This document shows, in pieces, positions 44,142-56,480 of a stretch of DNA of 64,000 nucleotides. Below the pieces are notes generated by a model that did no database searches, was not told the DNA's origin, and worked only from the letters and a program-made list of their open reading frames with translations. Each line of letters starts with the position of its first letter. Within the stretch, counting starts at the first letter, position 1. Origin of the DNA: Larix kaempferi (taxonomy: Eukaryota; Streptophyta; Pinopsida; Pinales; Pinaceae). Position numbers and translations under genes: made by a program. Where the stretch lies: the NCBI GenBank assembly GCA_027924585.1, contig BSBM01001663.1, positions 186,001 through 250,000 on the forward strand. Reading direction: 5' to 3'.

Positions 44142-46456
44142 ACATGTATTAATGAGATGTGAAATAATGTAGCTCTTCTGTTTTTTTCTTTTATGGTTAC
44201 TCTACCCTGTGTGTTTTTTATTTGATGTCTTCATGAAAAAAATGAGGATGGTGAAGCTCTTCCCGTGGAAAAGAAAATAATGTCTGAGTCTAAAATCTTC
44301 GTAATCTTTAGCTTGCTAAAATTTGAAAGTGTTGATAAGAGATATCGTAACCCTGAAGTTGGTTTATCTATAAGCCTGAGAAGTTTGAATTCTGGTTCTT
44401 ACTGTTGCGTTTCTAGTGTTTGCAATACATAGAAAGGGTTTTAATAAAGAAAAATGGTAAAGGGATTCGATCCCATGTCCTGTGTTTGTATATAAAGCTC
44501 GTATGTATGTTATTGCTAAATGATGTTGTATTGTTTAGTTGGTTATGGATTTGGTTCTGTAGAGTGTAAGACTCGCCGGTCGTCTTGGTTGAAAAGTAAG
44601 TATGTATAATCTCCTGTCTTTTAAATGATGGTGTGACCCTAGCTGCTATTTGTTTTGATTGGGAAAGAACAGGGGTCTGTATGTTTATACTACGTTGTGG
44701 GCGATTTGTATGATAGCAGGGTCAATCGTGAAGTCGTTGTGGAGTTTGATCTCTTGACTTGTCTGTCGATATGTTAAAAGAAAATGATAGGTGAATGCTA
44801 CGATTACTGTGGGATTCAATCCCTGAAATGGTAGCATTGGGGTTTAAAAGATTATAATGTAGGATGTGATATGAAATGTCTGATGCATTCTTTTTCTATT
44901 TAAAGGGTTGACTGTTAGTTGACAAGCATAGCTAAGGTTTTGAAGGAATTTGTTGCTATTTGAAAAACTTGGTAATACTGTGTAAAGAATTTTTCCTTAC
45001 TAGTGTGTAATGTAATCGATGAGATCTGGGAAGAAAGTTATGGGAATAATATAATTTGTTTTAAATGGAAGATCTCTAACATGACTACGTTTTAACTTCC
45101 TAGGTTTTTTAAAAGGAGTAACAGAACTGAAAAAGATGAATATAAGACTGATAGCAACCTACGTAAATAATGTTGCTAGAAAGAAAAGAACTCTGATGTT
45201 TAAAACGATAGAGAAAAGATTCTAGGTTTAAGGTTTTCCTGGATGTCTAGCAAAGGCTAGTTTGACTAGACCTACTAGACATTTTGTTGGTTTCTAAGTT
45301 ATATTTTCTGAGTTTAATAAAAAAATTGTGCATACATCTCTATAATCATAAAGAATTCAACCCGAGATCCTATGCCCTAAAGGCCCTTGCTCCATAAGAG
45401 AAATAAATGTTGTAAATATTTAGGGAAAACAATACTTTAATAACAGGCCTAAATAAATGCCTAGCTGTCAACATAACTTGAAATAGTTGGTTTAATAATT
45501 CATACCTGGTTGTCTTGTGGCTTGTTCCTCTCCTGTAGTAGCCTGCACACTCGAACAATAATTAGTGTAAAAACTGTTGTGCTCAGATGACCTGTTAGAA
45601 TGATTCCTTAGCTGGATGTCTTTGGGACTACCATGTTCCTCCCAACCATGATCCTACAACCGTTCCTGGTTCTAGATGGATCCCCCCGAGCTGGTTCCAA
45701 CATGCAATAAGAGATAGAGGCCCTAGGTCCACTACTGGTTTAGATTTGGAATTATTAGATGAGACTACTTCAACTTCTTGGAGTAGAAAACTTCTCTCTG
45801 ATTACCATAAGAGAATGATAATGAAAAAGAATGATGATCCCCAAACTTGGGATCCGCCCTTTTTATGTAGGGGAGTATTGAATTATGACTGTTGGAATAA
45901 TTAGTTTCTTTAAATTAAATAATATAATATTTAAAATATATTATTTAGTAAAATATTTTGTTCTCTGGAACTAGGACTTCTCACTTGTTTTTAACTATAA
46001 GTGATTTTAATCTTTAATCTTTTCATAATAATAATACAATAATTATAATTTAACCTAAATATTAATAAATAATATAATAATGTGGTAGCCCACTTATGCA
46101 TAAATATATATATAAAAGAATATATATAATAACAATATTATTATTAAAGCTCTTAATAATAATATTTAGCCTTGAGGCCTTTAAGCATTTTGTTATCATA
46201 AGACTATTCTTAGTCAATCCATACTTTAGGTTATGGCAATTATCTTTTATTTAATTATGTATCTTCACGTGATACTTCTTTTAAACATTAAGGATGTGGT
46301 CCAAATCTTTGGACGGTCTTTCAGTAAGCTTGGATAGGCACCTCTAGTCTCTCTCTTGTATGTCGGATTCCCTCGTTTAACATGGTAGTTCCCGCAATAT
46401 TTGATGATACATAAAAGATGAATCATTTAACCAAATTAAATAAGTGATGAAAGTAG

Positions 46457-47062
46457 AAGTGCTATTCAGAGTCTTTCTGACACAACACTTTGATATTTAG
46501 TAACCCCGAGTGATCTTCAGAGCCTTTTAACTCAACACTTTCATATGGGCGTTACGCTAGTGCAATTCCAGAGCTTTCTGCTCAACACTAGTGCTAGAAT
46601 GTGGTTGTGAGGCACATCTAGAATATTCAAGGGGCCTCGGATCCGGTATTAATTTATCAAGCTTGGAGTGCTCCAGGGCTTATTCCCAACACTCAATGTA
46701 CCTCAGGGCTTACTCCCAGTACATAAACATTCTTCTAGGTACATCGGGGCTTATTCCCAGTACATAGGTTATATGTGTGTTTCTGAGTCCATGCTCAACA
46801 CACTCATAAGTCAATCATGCAAAATCATAGCTCTGCACAACAAGTAACAAAATATCATCTCAGTATATTAGGGTTTGTACCCATATCAAAGCTGAAGCAC
46901 ATCATCAAAACATTAGGGCCTCCTTGCCCAGTATACACTCAAATAAAGAAGTCAGTCAGGGTCCATGCCCAGTATGTCAATATATAAAGGAATAAATCAT
47001 AGGTGCTAGGGCTCATGCCCAATACTCAAAAATAAAACATATGTGTTGGGGCCGTGGCCCAA
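46457..47062. repeat. Array of about 12 short nested hairpins at the end of Y
   Basis: Units of 25-40 bp, spaced about 25-100 bp, each have an inner stem (GGGC/GCCC, GGGT/ACCC, GAGC/GCTC, GAG/CTC or GTC/GAC). Many also have an outer stem: AAGTG/CACTT (46457-46490), CTAGTG/CACTAG (46557-46591), GAGTG/CACTC (46666-46694), ATGTAC/GTACAT (46696-46724) and GTGTGTT/AACACAC (46775-46803). The stems differ between units but both arms change together. No open frame explains it. Confidence 0.75.
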
Positions 47063-47104
47063 TATAACAACAGAAATAGTTAGTCCAAAATTCAGGATAT
47101 TACA

Positions 47105-48336
47105 ATCCCCCCTTTTTCCTTCTTATCTGAGGTAATATTAAGATCATCAACTAGGATTATGTTAGCGTTCAAGTCCTTGGCATTCCAATTTAGAAGGAAG
47201 TTCCAACACTCTTTTCTAGATATTAATATTGGGTAGGGACATAGACATTAAACACTAATACCTATTTCGATATTGGAGATGTGTTAAGGAACTAAGAAGC
47301 CAATGTTGAGAGGCCTCTAAGTAGTTGAAGATGAGATTTATTTAATCTTGTAAAGTGGTGATACATCTTGATGCTCCTCTGGAGATGATCACCATTTCAA
47401 TGCTTCCTTTCCAATTTTTCCAAGATTTGCTAAGGATTTCTTGTTCCTCAATCTTGGTCTCATGGATCAGTAAAATATCGGTTCTTTCCATTCTAATGAT
47501 ATCTCGTAAGGATCGGGTCCTCTACTATTCCAAGAGAATATTTTCATTATTTACCTTTGGATGAAGTAGGACCCCCTTTTGGGTCAAAGGGTTGTGATCT
47601 CCCTCACTTTTTCTAGCATCTTGTAAGTATTGAGTAGTTTGTTTCTTTCCACTTCTTCCTCTCTTAACTCCCTCTCCAAATGCCTCCCTCTCGTATTCCA
47701 GCATTTTGGCTCGAGCTCTTCTTCCTCTTGGGATTATGGTCCTTGGGTTTCTATATCTAGGAGACGGGGATGCGGATGGTAAAATTCAAACTCTTCACTC
47801 CCTTCAAGAGCTAAGGGTTCCAATTTCCCCCCCATGTTTCCTTATATTTCTTGTATGCCTATCGTTTTTGCTGCCGTTGTTTGTTCAAGGGTATCCTTGC
47901 ATTGTTCTCCTTCCGTGCAAGCTAAAATGGATTTAAACTTGTTATGGGTGGTGGAATTGTTCTTTCTACTTGCATTATTGGGTTCTTTCAAGCTCTCCAC
48001 ATACCTGATTGAATACTAGGATTTCTCAATCTTGTCTTGGAAGCTCCTCCTTTCTGTACTATAATCTGATCCCATTTTGGTTATGGTTCACTGCAGACAA
48101 CTTGATTTTTATTGTAGTCCTTTGCATAGTGGCCATATTCACGATAAATGTAGCACTTGAAGGAGAGATAATCATAGTCCACTTGTTGGATATGCATCCA
48201 ATCATCCACCTTGAGCTTGATGGATTTCAGTAGACCCACTTCTAAATCTACTTCGAAACATATCCAGGCACAAGAGTATTGATATTTTGGTTCTACTCTA
48301 TCAATGTATTTCCTACGCCATTGTAACCAAATTATG
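47105..48336 (-). mobile_element. L1B fragment, part 2 (ORF1 end, ORF2 start)
   Basis: Matches L1A 33798-35067 with more substitutions than L1C does. ORF2 starts at 47547 on the minus strand (MKIFSWNSRG, here with the Trp that is a stop in L1A), overlapping the ORF1 stop as TAATG. Endonuclease fragments and the ORF1 zinc-knuckle region are readable in broken frames. Ends at 48336, the same point as L1A. Confidence 0.85.
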
Positions 48337-51240
48337 TGTAATACCCCCAGTTTTGACTTGGGATGTATTTGATTAAAATTATGTAAATGATGTAAATATG
48401 CTAGTATGGATTCCTAGTGCAGATCTCAAAGCCAATGCCAGATTAGTGAATGGATAAACATGCATGATGCAAATATTGTTATTTCGACCAGGTGGCTGAC
48501 TTATAATGCCAATTTAAATGTTATGTAAAAATTATGTTGGAAAATAATAAAATGGTCCAAGATGGTTGTGTAAAGAGCACTAGAGGGGATATGATTCCAG
48601 TAGAGGGGAAGAGGAAAGGGGTCCTATGGGACATTGAATCCTTTATTGCTTAGTGTCGACCTTATAACTCATCTAATTGCTTCCATGTTCTTTAAATGAG
48701 TCAATTACTTCTTTTTTACTATTAAATCCAATCATTGAATGCATATTGTGTGAGGTTGGTGGGGAAAGTGCTCTCATGTAGTTATGGAAGCATGGGATGA
48801 ATATCCTTCTATGACATTTGTAAGGGTTCTTTTCTTCAATTGTCATAAATTATGTCAATTATTTTGTCACCATTTCCTTCTATATTTTGGAGTCATTCAT
48901 TCATTTTCCTATTATCATGTAGATTTCTACACTATGCAGAGCTCTGCTTCTTGTTGTTCATATTATTATCATTTATCTAACTATGTATAACCTAGAATTT
49001 CAAATTTGGAACTCGTGTTGTGGATTTGAAGTGAAAATAGATGGTTGTAGATGGGCATTGAGGTTGGTTGGGCTAAGAATATCTACCCATTGAATTATGC
49101 TACTTTTAGTATGCTTGAGAAGCCATGAATCAAGGCTACAAGTAGTTCTCCAATAGCATATAGCAAGTTAGAATCCTATGCACACACTAGTATGTGCCGA
49201 GAGAGATGGATCACCTGAGAGAGTCCAACATCAACTCAGAATTATGAAATGATTTACTCATCCTCACAAAATTTTTAACAAACTAGATAGAGATGATGTG
49301 AAGTTAGGTTTCACTTCAAATACAAAAATTTCTTATACAATATTTTTTGAAATCTTTCCATATACCAACATAAATAAAGGAAATTATGAAAAACTTAGTT
49401 ACTCCAAAGTTTTGGGATTTTGCAATAACAATAAACTTTTACATTTATTGAATTGTGTTTATACTTACTAGAGACCATACCTAATAGAGAATACAAAATC
49501 TTCCCACTTGTGCTAAGGAAAATGGAAATTGTCAATTTACTGAATGGAGATTCTCAATTTACCAAGTTGGTGGATGATAAGTGAAACTACACTAAAGTAA
49601 TCATGAAGGGTCAACAAAATCAATGCGGATTTAATCGCCATGCCTATCTTTTTATCTTAACACGTCATTAGAGTGGCAAGCAAACGATGAATCACAAGTG
49701 AGTTAAAAGTTATAAATCAATTTAGGTTTTTTCCAAACAAAGTTTAGATTTGATTTATGTCACATTTATGTTAACAAATAATATTAACATAAATCAAATA
49801 GGTAAGAGATACATTAACATTTTTTTAGATTTGATTTATGTTAACAAATAATATTAACATAAATCAAATAAGAGATACATTAACATTTTTAATATAGAAT
49901 AATATTAATAGGTTAATTAATATCTGTCACAAAATCACAGTTAACCAAAATCAACTACAAAACTATGATGAAGTACAATCAACTACAAAATAAAATCAAA
50001 CATCAATATTAATTTGTATTTGTATTTTTATTGATAAATATTGTTATTATTGATAATAACTTATATCAAACATCAATATTAATTTGTATTTGTATTTTTA
50101 TTGATAAATATTGTTATTATTGATAATAACTTATTATTATTATTAATTATTTAATTTTATTAATTGTATTAATGAGTATAAAATTACATTTACAATATGT
50201 AAAACATATATTTGCAGGAATAGAAATCTAAGTATATATTATTTAATTTTTTAGTATAAAATTACATTTACAATATGCAGAGCATATATTTTCAGGAATA
50301 GAAGTCTGAGCATTTATTATTTAATTTTTTAATGTATTTTTTTTTAATTTATTTATAGAATTTTATTTCATATAAATAAATCTAATTGAATTATTATTTA
50401 TATTTATATTATTTTTATTTGTATAAATAAATCAACTTAAATATATTATGATAGCTGTATGTCTATTGGTTATAGCTTGCATGGTTATGATAAATGATTA
50501 TTGTCATTTTCATTCAGTTTTAATTTTTATTAGTGACATTATGCTCTTAGTATTTCTGACCATACCTTGATTCTCTACAGATATCAATATTACAGTTGCA
50601 ACTTATCATCCTTCACAAACACAAAATGCAAGTAAACAACCTACACATGCAATGCGTTATGTTATGCGTTGTCAGTACAGGCTAAACAGGTTACACATGC
50701 AATGTTTAACCGTTCATGAGTTAAAATGTCAGTACAGAATCAAGGACTTATTTTATTCATGAATTGTCTTTATTGCAATGCCCTGAAATAACTTCAATCT
50801 CCATGAAATATCCGGGTGACCATAACTTCAATCTCCATTAAATACCCGGCTCACTAAATTCCAGTGACCATAACTTCGATCTCCATTAAATATCCAGGTG
50901 ACCATAACTTTAATATCCAAGAAATAAATAATAGATCATCTATACAATCATCTATTGTTTTCGTGTGAGTTCAAAAAGAACATTTTGCTAATGTCAAGAA
51001 ATGGTTATAAACCAATTTGGCAAAGATGGAACATAATAAAAATGTAACTTTTAACAAAATCATGAAAGGAAGACCAGATGTAAAATATAAACGCATTATT
51101 TATAGAAAATCAAGAGAATGCAACATTCAGTAGTGGAAGATATCTATAACAAACCCATTTCAACCATTAAATATCATGAAAGGAAATGTAACGAAAGGAA
51201 CAAAGGATTAAATTCTATTTAACATTGAACAACGTAAAGG
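48337..51240. other. Block X of unit 2, diverged and rearranged
   Basis: Aligns with unit 1 from 35068 onward (TGTAATACCCCCAG), with a roughly 450-bp insertion around 48636-49090 and most of the CCATGG satellite and SINE heads missing. Short tandem duplications occur at about 49740-49890, 49991-50135 and 50190-50340. No genes seen in this part. Confidence 0.6.
49829..49869. repeat. Perfect 16-bp inverted repeat
   Basis: Arms ATTTGATTTATGTTAA (49829-49844) and its exact reverse complement (49854-49869) flank a 9-base loop. A slightly imperfect earlier copy lies at about 49747-49801, so the hairpin was duplicated in tandem. Confidence 0.85.
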
Positions 51241-51435
51241 TTATTGATAATCCATGTACTTAAGTTAAACTGGTTCTCACAAAGAGAAAAACATTGATTC
51301 CACATTCCCAAGTAAACTTGGTAGGGAAACATTGACCGAAACAGCTAGGAGAGAAAACAATTAGGAAAGCAGATCATCTATATCTATTTCTAGATTCCAT
51401 CGTCACAGAACAACGTCTATCCGCCATAATTTGAT

Positions 51436-52009
51436 TAGTAGTTTGCCTTTTCACATTCGTCCAACCAGTCCGTAAACCTGCAAAATTAGACGCAAATTAG
51501 AAAGAGAGTTATTGAAACCTATGTATGTATGATAGTGTTTAATTAAATATGGCTGGTTTTCATTGGATCAGTGGATACTTACACGTCAATTGCCTCGCTC
51601 AAATCTGGGTAGATGGATAGAAAATAAACAAACATAAATAGGTCAGCCCATATCCACTCATAGTTATAATTCGAAACTAATTTTGATTTCAATTAGGTAT
51701 TGAATGAATAAACAAGTAGTTAAGAACATGAACACTCACTGGTGATTGTCATGGAGTAGGCGGCTGCGCACATCGTACACTTGATTTCTCCGATCATTTC
51801 CTTACGATCCCTGTAGCAATGCATCAACAATTCAGCAACTCAGATGACACAGTAGCTTAAACACTATAACACAAGAATGATCAATTCACTCACATCACAC
51901 ATTCCACGCTTTCGGGATGGCTACAAAATGGACAGTCAAACACCGTTTCTAATTTTGGTTGTTTTTTGCGGGCTGGTTGCTTTGAAGCAGACGACTTTCG
52001 TTTTCCCAT
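51436..52009 (-). CDS. ELOF1: ELOF1/Elf1 transcription elongation factor, copy 2 (4 exons)
   Basis: Exons on the minus strand are 52009-51894, 51810-51740, 51604-51583 and 51478-51436, with the same lengths and phases as copy 1 and intact GT-AG sites. The 83-residue product differs from copy 1 only at residue 39 (Met for Leu); five further coding differences are silent, and exons 3 and 4 are identical. Introns and flanks differ much more, with insertions and deletions. This pattern points to selection on the protein. All four zinc-ribbon cysteines and the DECE signature are present. It sits in unit 2 of the tandem array. Confidence 0.93.
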
Positions 52010-52460
52010 AACGGTAATGGATCAACGATCAAACAAAACCCAAATCAAAACTGCTTTTGAGTCGATACAGTGACTAGATAAAATAGTCACTCTCAAACAG
52101 TGATGAATGAACTATCAAAGAAAGCCCGAATAGGAACTGCTTTTTAGTAGATACAATAAACAGGGAAAGCACTACGATTATAATAGCCTCCCAATGTAGC
52201 AATTTCTATTATAAATACATGATTTCCATGCTTTCCTCGATTTTCTTTTGAACCTTAACTTTTCATTAAAATCGTCAAAATCTGGTCGGCCCTTAATCAA
52301 TAAATATATGGGTGCTATCAGTATGTTTTAATCAGTAAACACGGGTCTTGAGACCCCGTCAATGGATCGCTATGGCTATGACTCGGGGATGAAAAATGGA
52401 CATAAGGACTTGAAAGAAGACTCTAAACATTTAAGGTCTAGAATATAACAACCCAATACC

Positions 52461-53756
52461 TATAGTAGTAGTCCCGTGTAGTTTGGTTTCTAGTGTTTGC
52501 AAAGAAGGCGAACATGTCGGAACTAAACTGAAGAATGGTTCCTGGTTGTTGCTTCTTGGTGTCTGATGTAAGGTAAGGTAAGGGATGATCCTGCTGTTGC
52601 AGCTGCTGTTTCAAGAGGATAGCTGCAGTGGATATATCGTAAATGTCTGTTGTTAAGGGATTTATAATCATGTATTGGTTTCCAAGTTGTTGTCCTCTTC
52701 TTTTTTTTCTGATGTCCTATTTGCTAAGGATCATATTGAGGATATTTACAAAGCATACTTTCTTAGATCCTATAATGAATTTCCAAAGCATAGGGTGGAA
52801 GGACTAGGCATACTAAGCTCCTGAGGATAAGTGATCATTGGGTATAGCGGGTTGTAATGTTGTGAGTTATAAGTTGTAGTCTCTATTCCGGTTTCGATCT
52901 TATTAAGGGTAGTGCTGAGTTGTTATAAATATCGAGGGTGTTTTTACGTTATAGGTTCTATGCCTCTAAGTTGTTCTAGGTAAAAGGCTTTAGTTAGAGG
53001 TTGTTGTTCCTAAAGTAAGAGCTCCTCTAAAAATTAATGTGGAGGAGCATACATTACGGTTACTTCCTTTTTGTGGCATGTGGAAGAGATCCTTGTTGCT
53101 TTGTTGTTCCTTCCTTCTTTATTTATTGGTTGAGGGACAAATAGAATAGATGCATGCTGTGTTGAGGTGTATTCCCATAATAGTTAAAGTATGGTTTCTC
53201 TCGTATGTCAGTTCCTAGGGCAAGTCTGAATAAAAGAGAGTTTTAAGGCATGTTGTTGGAGCTCCTAAGGTCATGATACTGGGGGCTGCTTTTAGGACGG
53301 GTTGTTGCTATGATAAGTTGATTCCTTTCCTGGAGCTAATAATAAGGTGGTTATTAAATCAAGTTATTCAATACAATTATAAGGTTATAAAATATGAGGT
53401 CTAACTCCTCTTCTGATATCTGGTGGCAATAAAGCTATAAATCATATTCCTCTATATGTGTTGGGCAAGAAAGGTGAGCTCTAAAAGGGATAAGATTATA
53501 TACTTGTGTTCTCAAAATGACTAAGTAACTTCCTAACTACTAAATATGGGATAAGATTATATACTTGTGTTCTCAAAATGACTAACTTCCTAACTACTAA
53601 ATATGAGCTAACGGAGGTAAGATATTTACTTTATATACGATGGAGCTGAGGTGAGTAATAAATGGATGACTCTATTCAAAAGATTTCTTAAGGCTTTATT
53701 CAAAAGATTTCCTGAGGGTGCATTGTATAGTAAGATAAACTGATATCGTCAAACTC
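52461..53756. other. Unit 2-specific sequence, no genes recognised
   Basis: After 52461 the match to unit 1 (about 39523) ends. Nothing here resembles a known gene. A 60-bp tandem duplication (GGGATAAGATTATATACTTG and following) lies at about 53488-53606. Confidence 0.45.
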
Positions 53757-55388
53757 GGGAGATTGCTTTGTGATATGAAACGTTTGGTTCCTCTTCCAAA
53801 ACTAGGGAGATTGCTTTGTGATATGAAACGTTTGCGGTTATATGAAACGTTTGGTTCCTCTTCCAAAACTAGGGAGATTGCTTTGTGATATGAAACGTTT
53901 GTTGTCAAGATTTCCAAAGACAATGGAAGATCTGTCACGAATAAAGAGCTTTGACTTGGAATCTATCCATATGAGCAACAACATACACTAATAACGATCA
54001 CTTATTTTTCCAATTGTAGATTTTTCTCTTGGGCTTGAGGTCTATTAAGTCAAAGAGTTGGAATAAATCCTCGACGACTTCCCTAAATAGTCCCAAACCA
54101 TAGATCCCCATGTTTTCCTTCTTATCTAAGGTAATATTAAGATCATTAGCTAGGATTGTGTTGACGTTCAAGTCCTTGGCATTCCAATTTAGAAGGAAGT
54201 TCCAACACTCTTTTCTATCTTGATATTGGGTAGGGACATAGACATTAAACACTAATACCTAGTTTTGATATTGGAGATTTGTTAAGGAACTAAGAATACA
54301 ATGCTGAGAGGCCTCTGAGTAGTTGAGGATGACCTTTATTTAATCATGTAAAGTGGTGATACCTCTTGATGCTCCTCTAGAGACTATTGCCATTTCAATG
54401 CTTCCTTTCCAATTTTTCCAAGATTTGCTAAGGATTTCTTGTTCCTCAATCGTAATCGTGTTCTCATGGATCAGTAAAAGATCAGGTCTTTCCATTCTAA
54501 TGATGTCTCCTAAGGATTCTTCTTTTCTTTTATACCCATTCCTCTACTATTCTATACGATTATTTTCATTATTTACCTTTGGATGAAGTAGGACCCCCTT
54601 TTGGGTGAAAGGGTTGTGATATCCTTGTTTGTCTCGTCCTACATCCCATATTTCTTATGAATTTTTCTAGCATCTTGTAAGTATTGAGTAGTTTGTTTCT
54701 TTCCACATCTTCCTCTCCTAACTCCCTCTCCAAATGCCTTCCTCTTGTATTACAACATTTTGGCTTGAGCTCTTCTTCCTCTTGGGATTCTAGTCCTTGG
54801 GGTTCTAGATCTGCGATAGGGGGAGCCCGTTGGTAAAATTCAAGCTCTTCACTCCCTTCGAGAGCTGTGGGTTCCAATTTTTCCTCCATGTTTCCTTATA
54901 TTTCTTGTGCACCTACTGTTTTTTATGTCATTGTTTGTTCAAGGGTATCCTTGTGTTGTTCTCCTTCCGTGAAAATTGAAATGGATTCAAAATTGTTATG
55001 GGTGCTGGAATTTATCTTTCTACTTGCATTATTGGGTTCCTTCAATCTCTGCATACCTGATTGAATACTGGGATTTATCAATCTTGTCTTGGAACCTCCT
55101 CCTTTCTGCACTATAATTCGATCCCATTTTGGTTATGGTTCACTGCAAACAACTTGATTTTTATTGTAGTCCTTTGCATATTGGTTGTATTCACAATAAA
55201 TGTAGCACTTGAAGGGGAGCTTATCGTATTCCACTTGCTAGATATGCATCCAATCATCCACCTTGAGCTTGATGGCTTTCGGTAGACCCACTTCTAGATC
55301 GACTTCGAAACAAATCCGAGCACAAGAGTATTGATCTTTTGGTTCTACCCTTTCAATGTATTTCCTACGCCATTGTAACCAAATTATG
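53757..55388 (-). mobile_element. L1C fragment (ORF1 end, ORF2 endonuclease)
   Basis: Nearly identical to L1A 33538-35067. ORF1 has a long open tail (54889-54569, MEEKLEPTALEG onward) whose TAA overlaps the ORF2 ATG at 54569. ORF2 includes FNVYVPTQYQDRKECWNF and ILANDLNITLDKKENMG (54252-53998). At the low end a segment of about 60 bp (GATTGCTTTGTGATATGAAA) is present three times between 53757 and 53900, a local expansion at the duplication edge. Confidence 0.88.
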
Positions 55389-56480
55389 TGTAATACCCCC
55401 AGTTTTGACTTCGTATGTATTTAATTAAAATTATGGAAATGATGTAAATATACTAGTATGGATTCCTAGTGCAGAGCTCAAGGCCAAGGCCATATTAGTG
55501 AATGGCTAAACATGCATGATGTAAATATTTTTATTTGGACTGGGTGGTTGACTTATCATGTCAATTTAAATGTTATGGAAATATTATGTTGGAAAATAAT
55601 GAAATGGTCCAAGATGGTTATGTAAAGAGCACTAGAAGGGATACGATTCCAGTAGAGGGGAAGAGGAAAGGAGGCCTATGGGACATTACCCAAATTGAAT
55701 TTTACTACTTTTGGTATGCTTGAGAAGTCATGAATCAAGGCTACAAGTAGTTCTCCAATAGCATATGGCAAGTTAGACTCCTATGCACACACTAATACGC
55801 ACCTACAAAGATGGATCGCCTAAAAAAGTCCAACATCAACTCAAAATTATGAAACAATACACTCATCCTCACAAAAAAAAATTAACAAGCTAGATAGAAA
55901 TGATGTGAAATTGGATTTCAATTCATACAATATTTTTTACAGTTTGATATTGATCCAAGTAGTCTTTCCATATACCAACATAAATAAAAGAAATTTTGAA
56001 AAACTTAGTTACTCCAAAGTTTTGATATTTTGCAATAACAATAAACTTTTCCACTTTGTGGTATATATGGAACCGCAAGTCACCTTAAGAGTTAGCATTT
56101 TAATTAAAAATTTAACATAAAACAAATATAAATCTTAAAAACTTGTAAATCTATAACTTTATATAAGTTATTATTAATTTTATTTGATCGGAGATTATCT
56201 TCCAAATTATTATTAATTTTATTTGATCGGAGATTATCTTCCAATGGTTTAAATTTATTGAATTGTGTTTATACTTACTAGAGACCATACCTAATAGAGA
56301 ATACAAAATCTTCCCACTTGTGCTAATGAAAATGGAAATTGTCAATTTACTGAAAATGGAGATTCTCGATAATTGTAACTACACTAAAGTAATCATGAAG
56401 GGGTTAACAAAATCAATGCAGATTCAATGTTAATATTCTATATTAACATTTTTTAATATAGAATAATATTAATATGTTAA
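55389..56480. other. Start of block X (unit 3)
   Basis: Close copy of 35068-36110. One small tandem duplication (TTATTATTAATTTTATTTGA) near 56165-56240 is absent from unit 1. Confidence 0.6.

Larger units (their letters stand above)
42719..47104. mobile_element. Insertion Y (4.4 kb) splitting L1B
   Basis: The L1 sequence is continuous across 42718 and 47105 when compared with L1A and L1C. Flanks are ATCCT (42714-42718) and ATCCC (47105-47109), a 5-bp target duplication with one change. Y begins TATAATATCC and ends GGATATTACA, so its ends are inverted repeats of 10 bp with one mismatch. It carries small open frames, intron-like signals, tRNA-like segments and a hairpin array, but no transposase or polyprotein motif that I recognise. 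It may be an LTR-type element without pol, a solo composite, or a new non-autonomous class. Confidence 0.65.
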
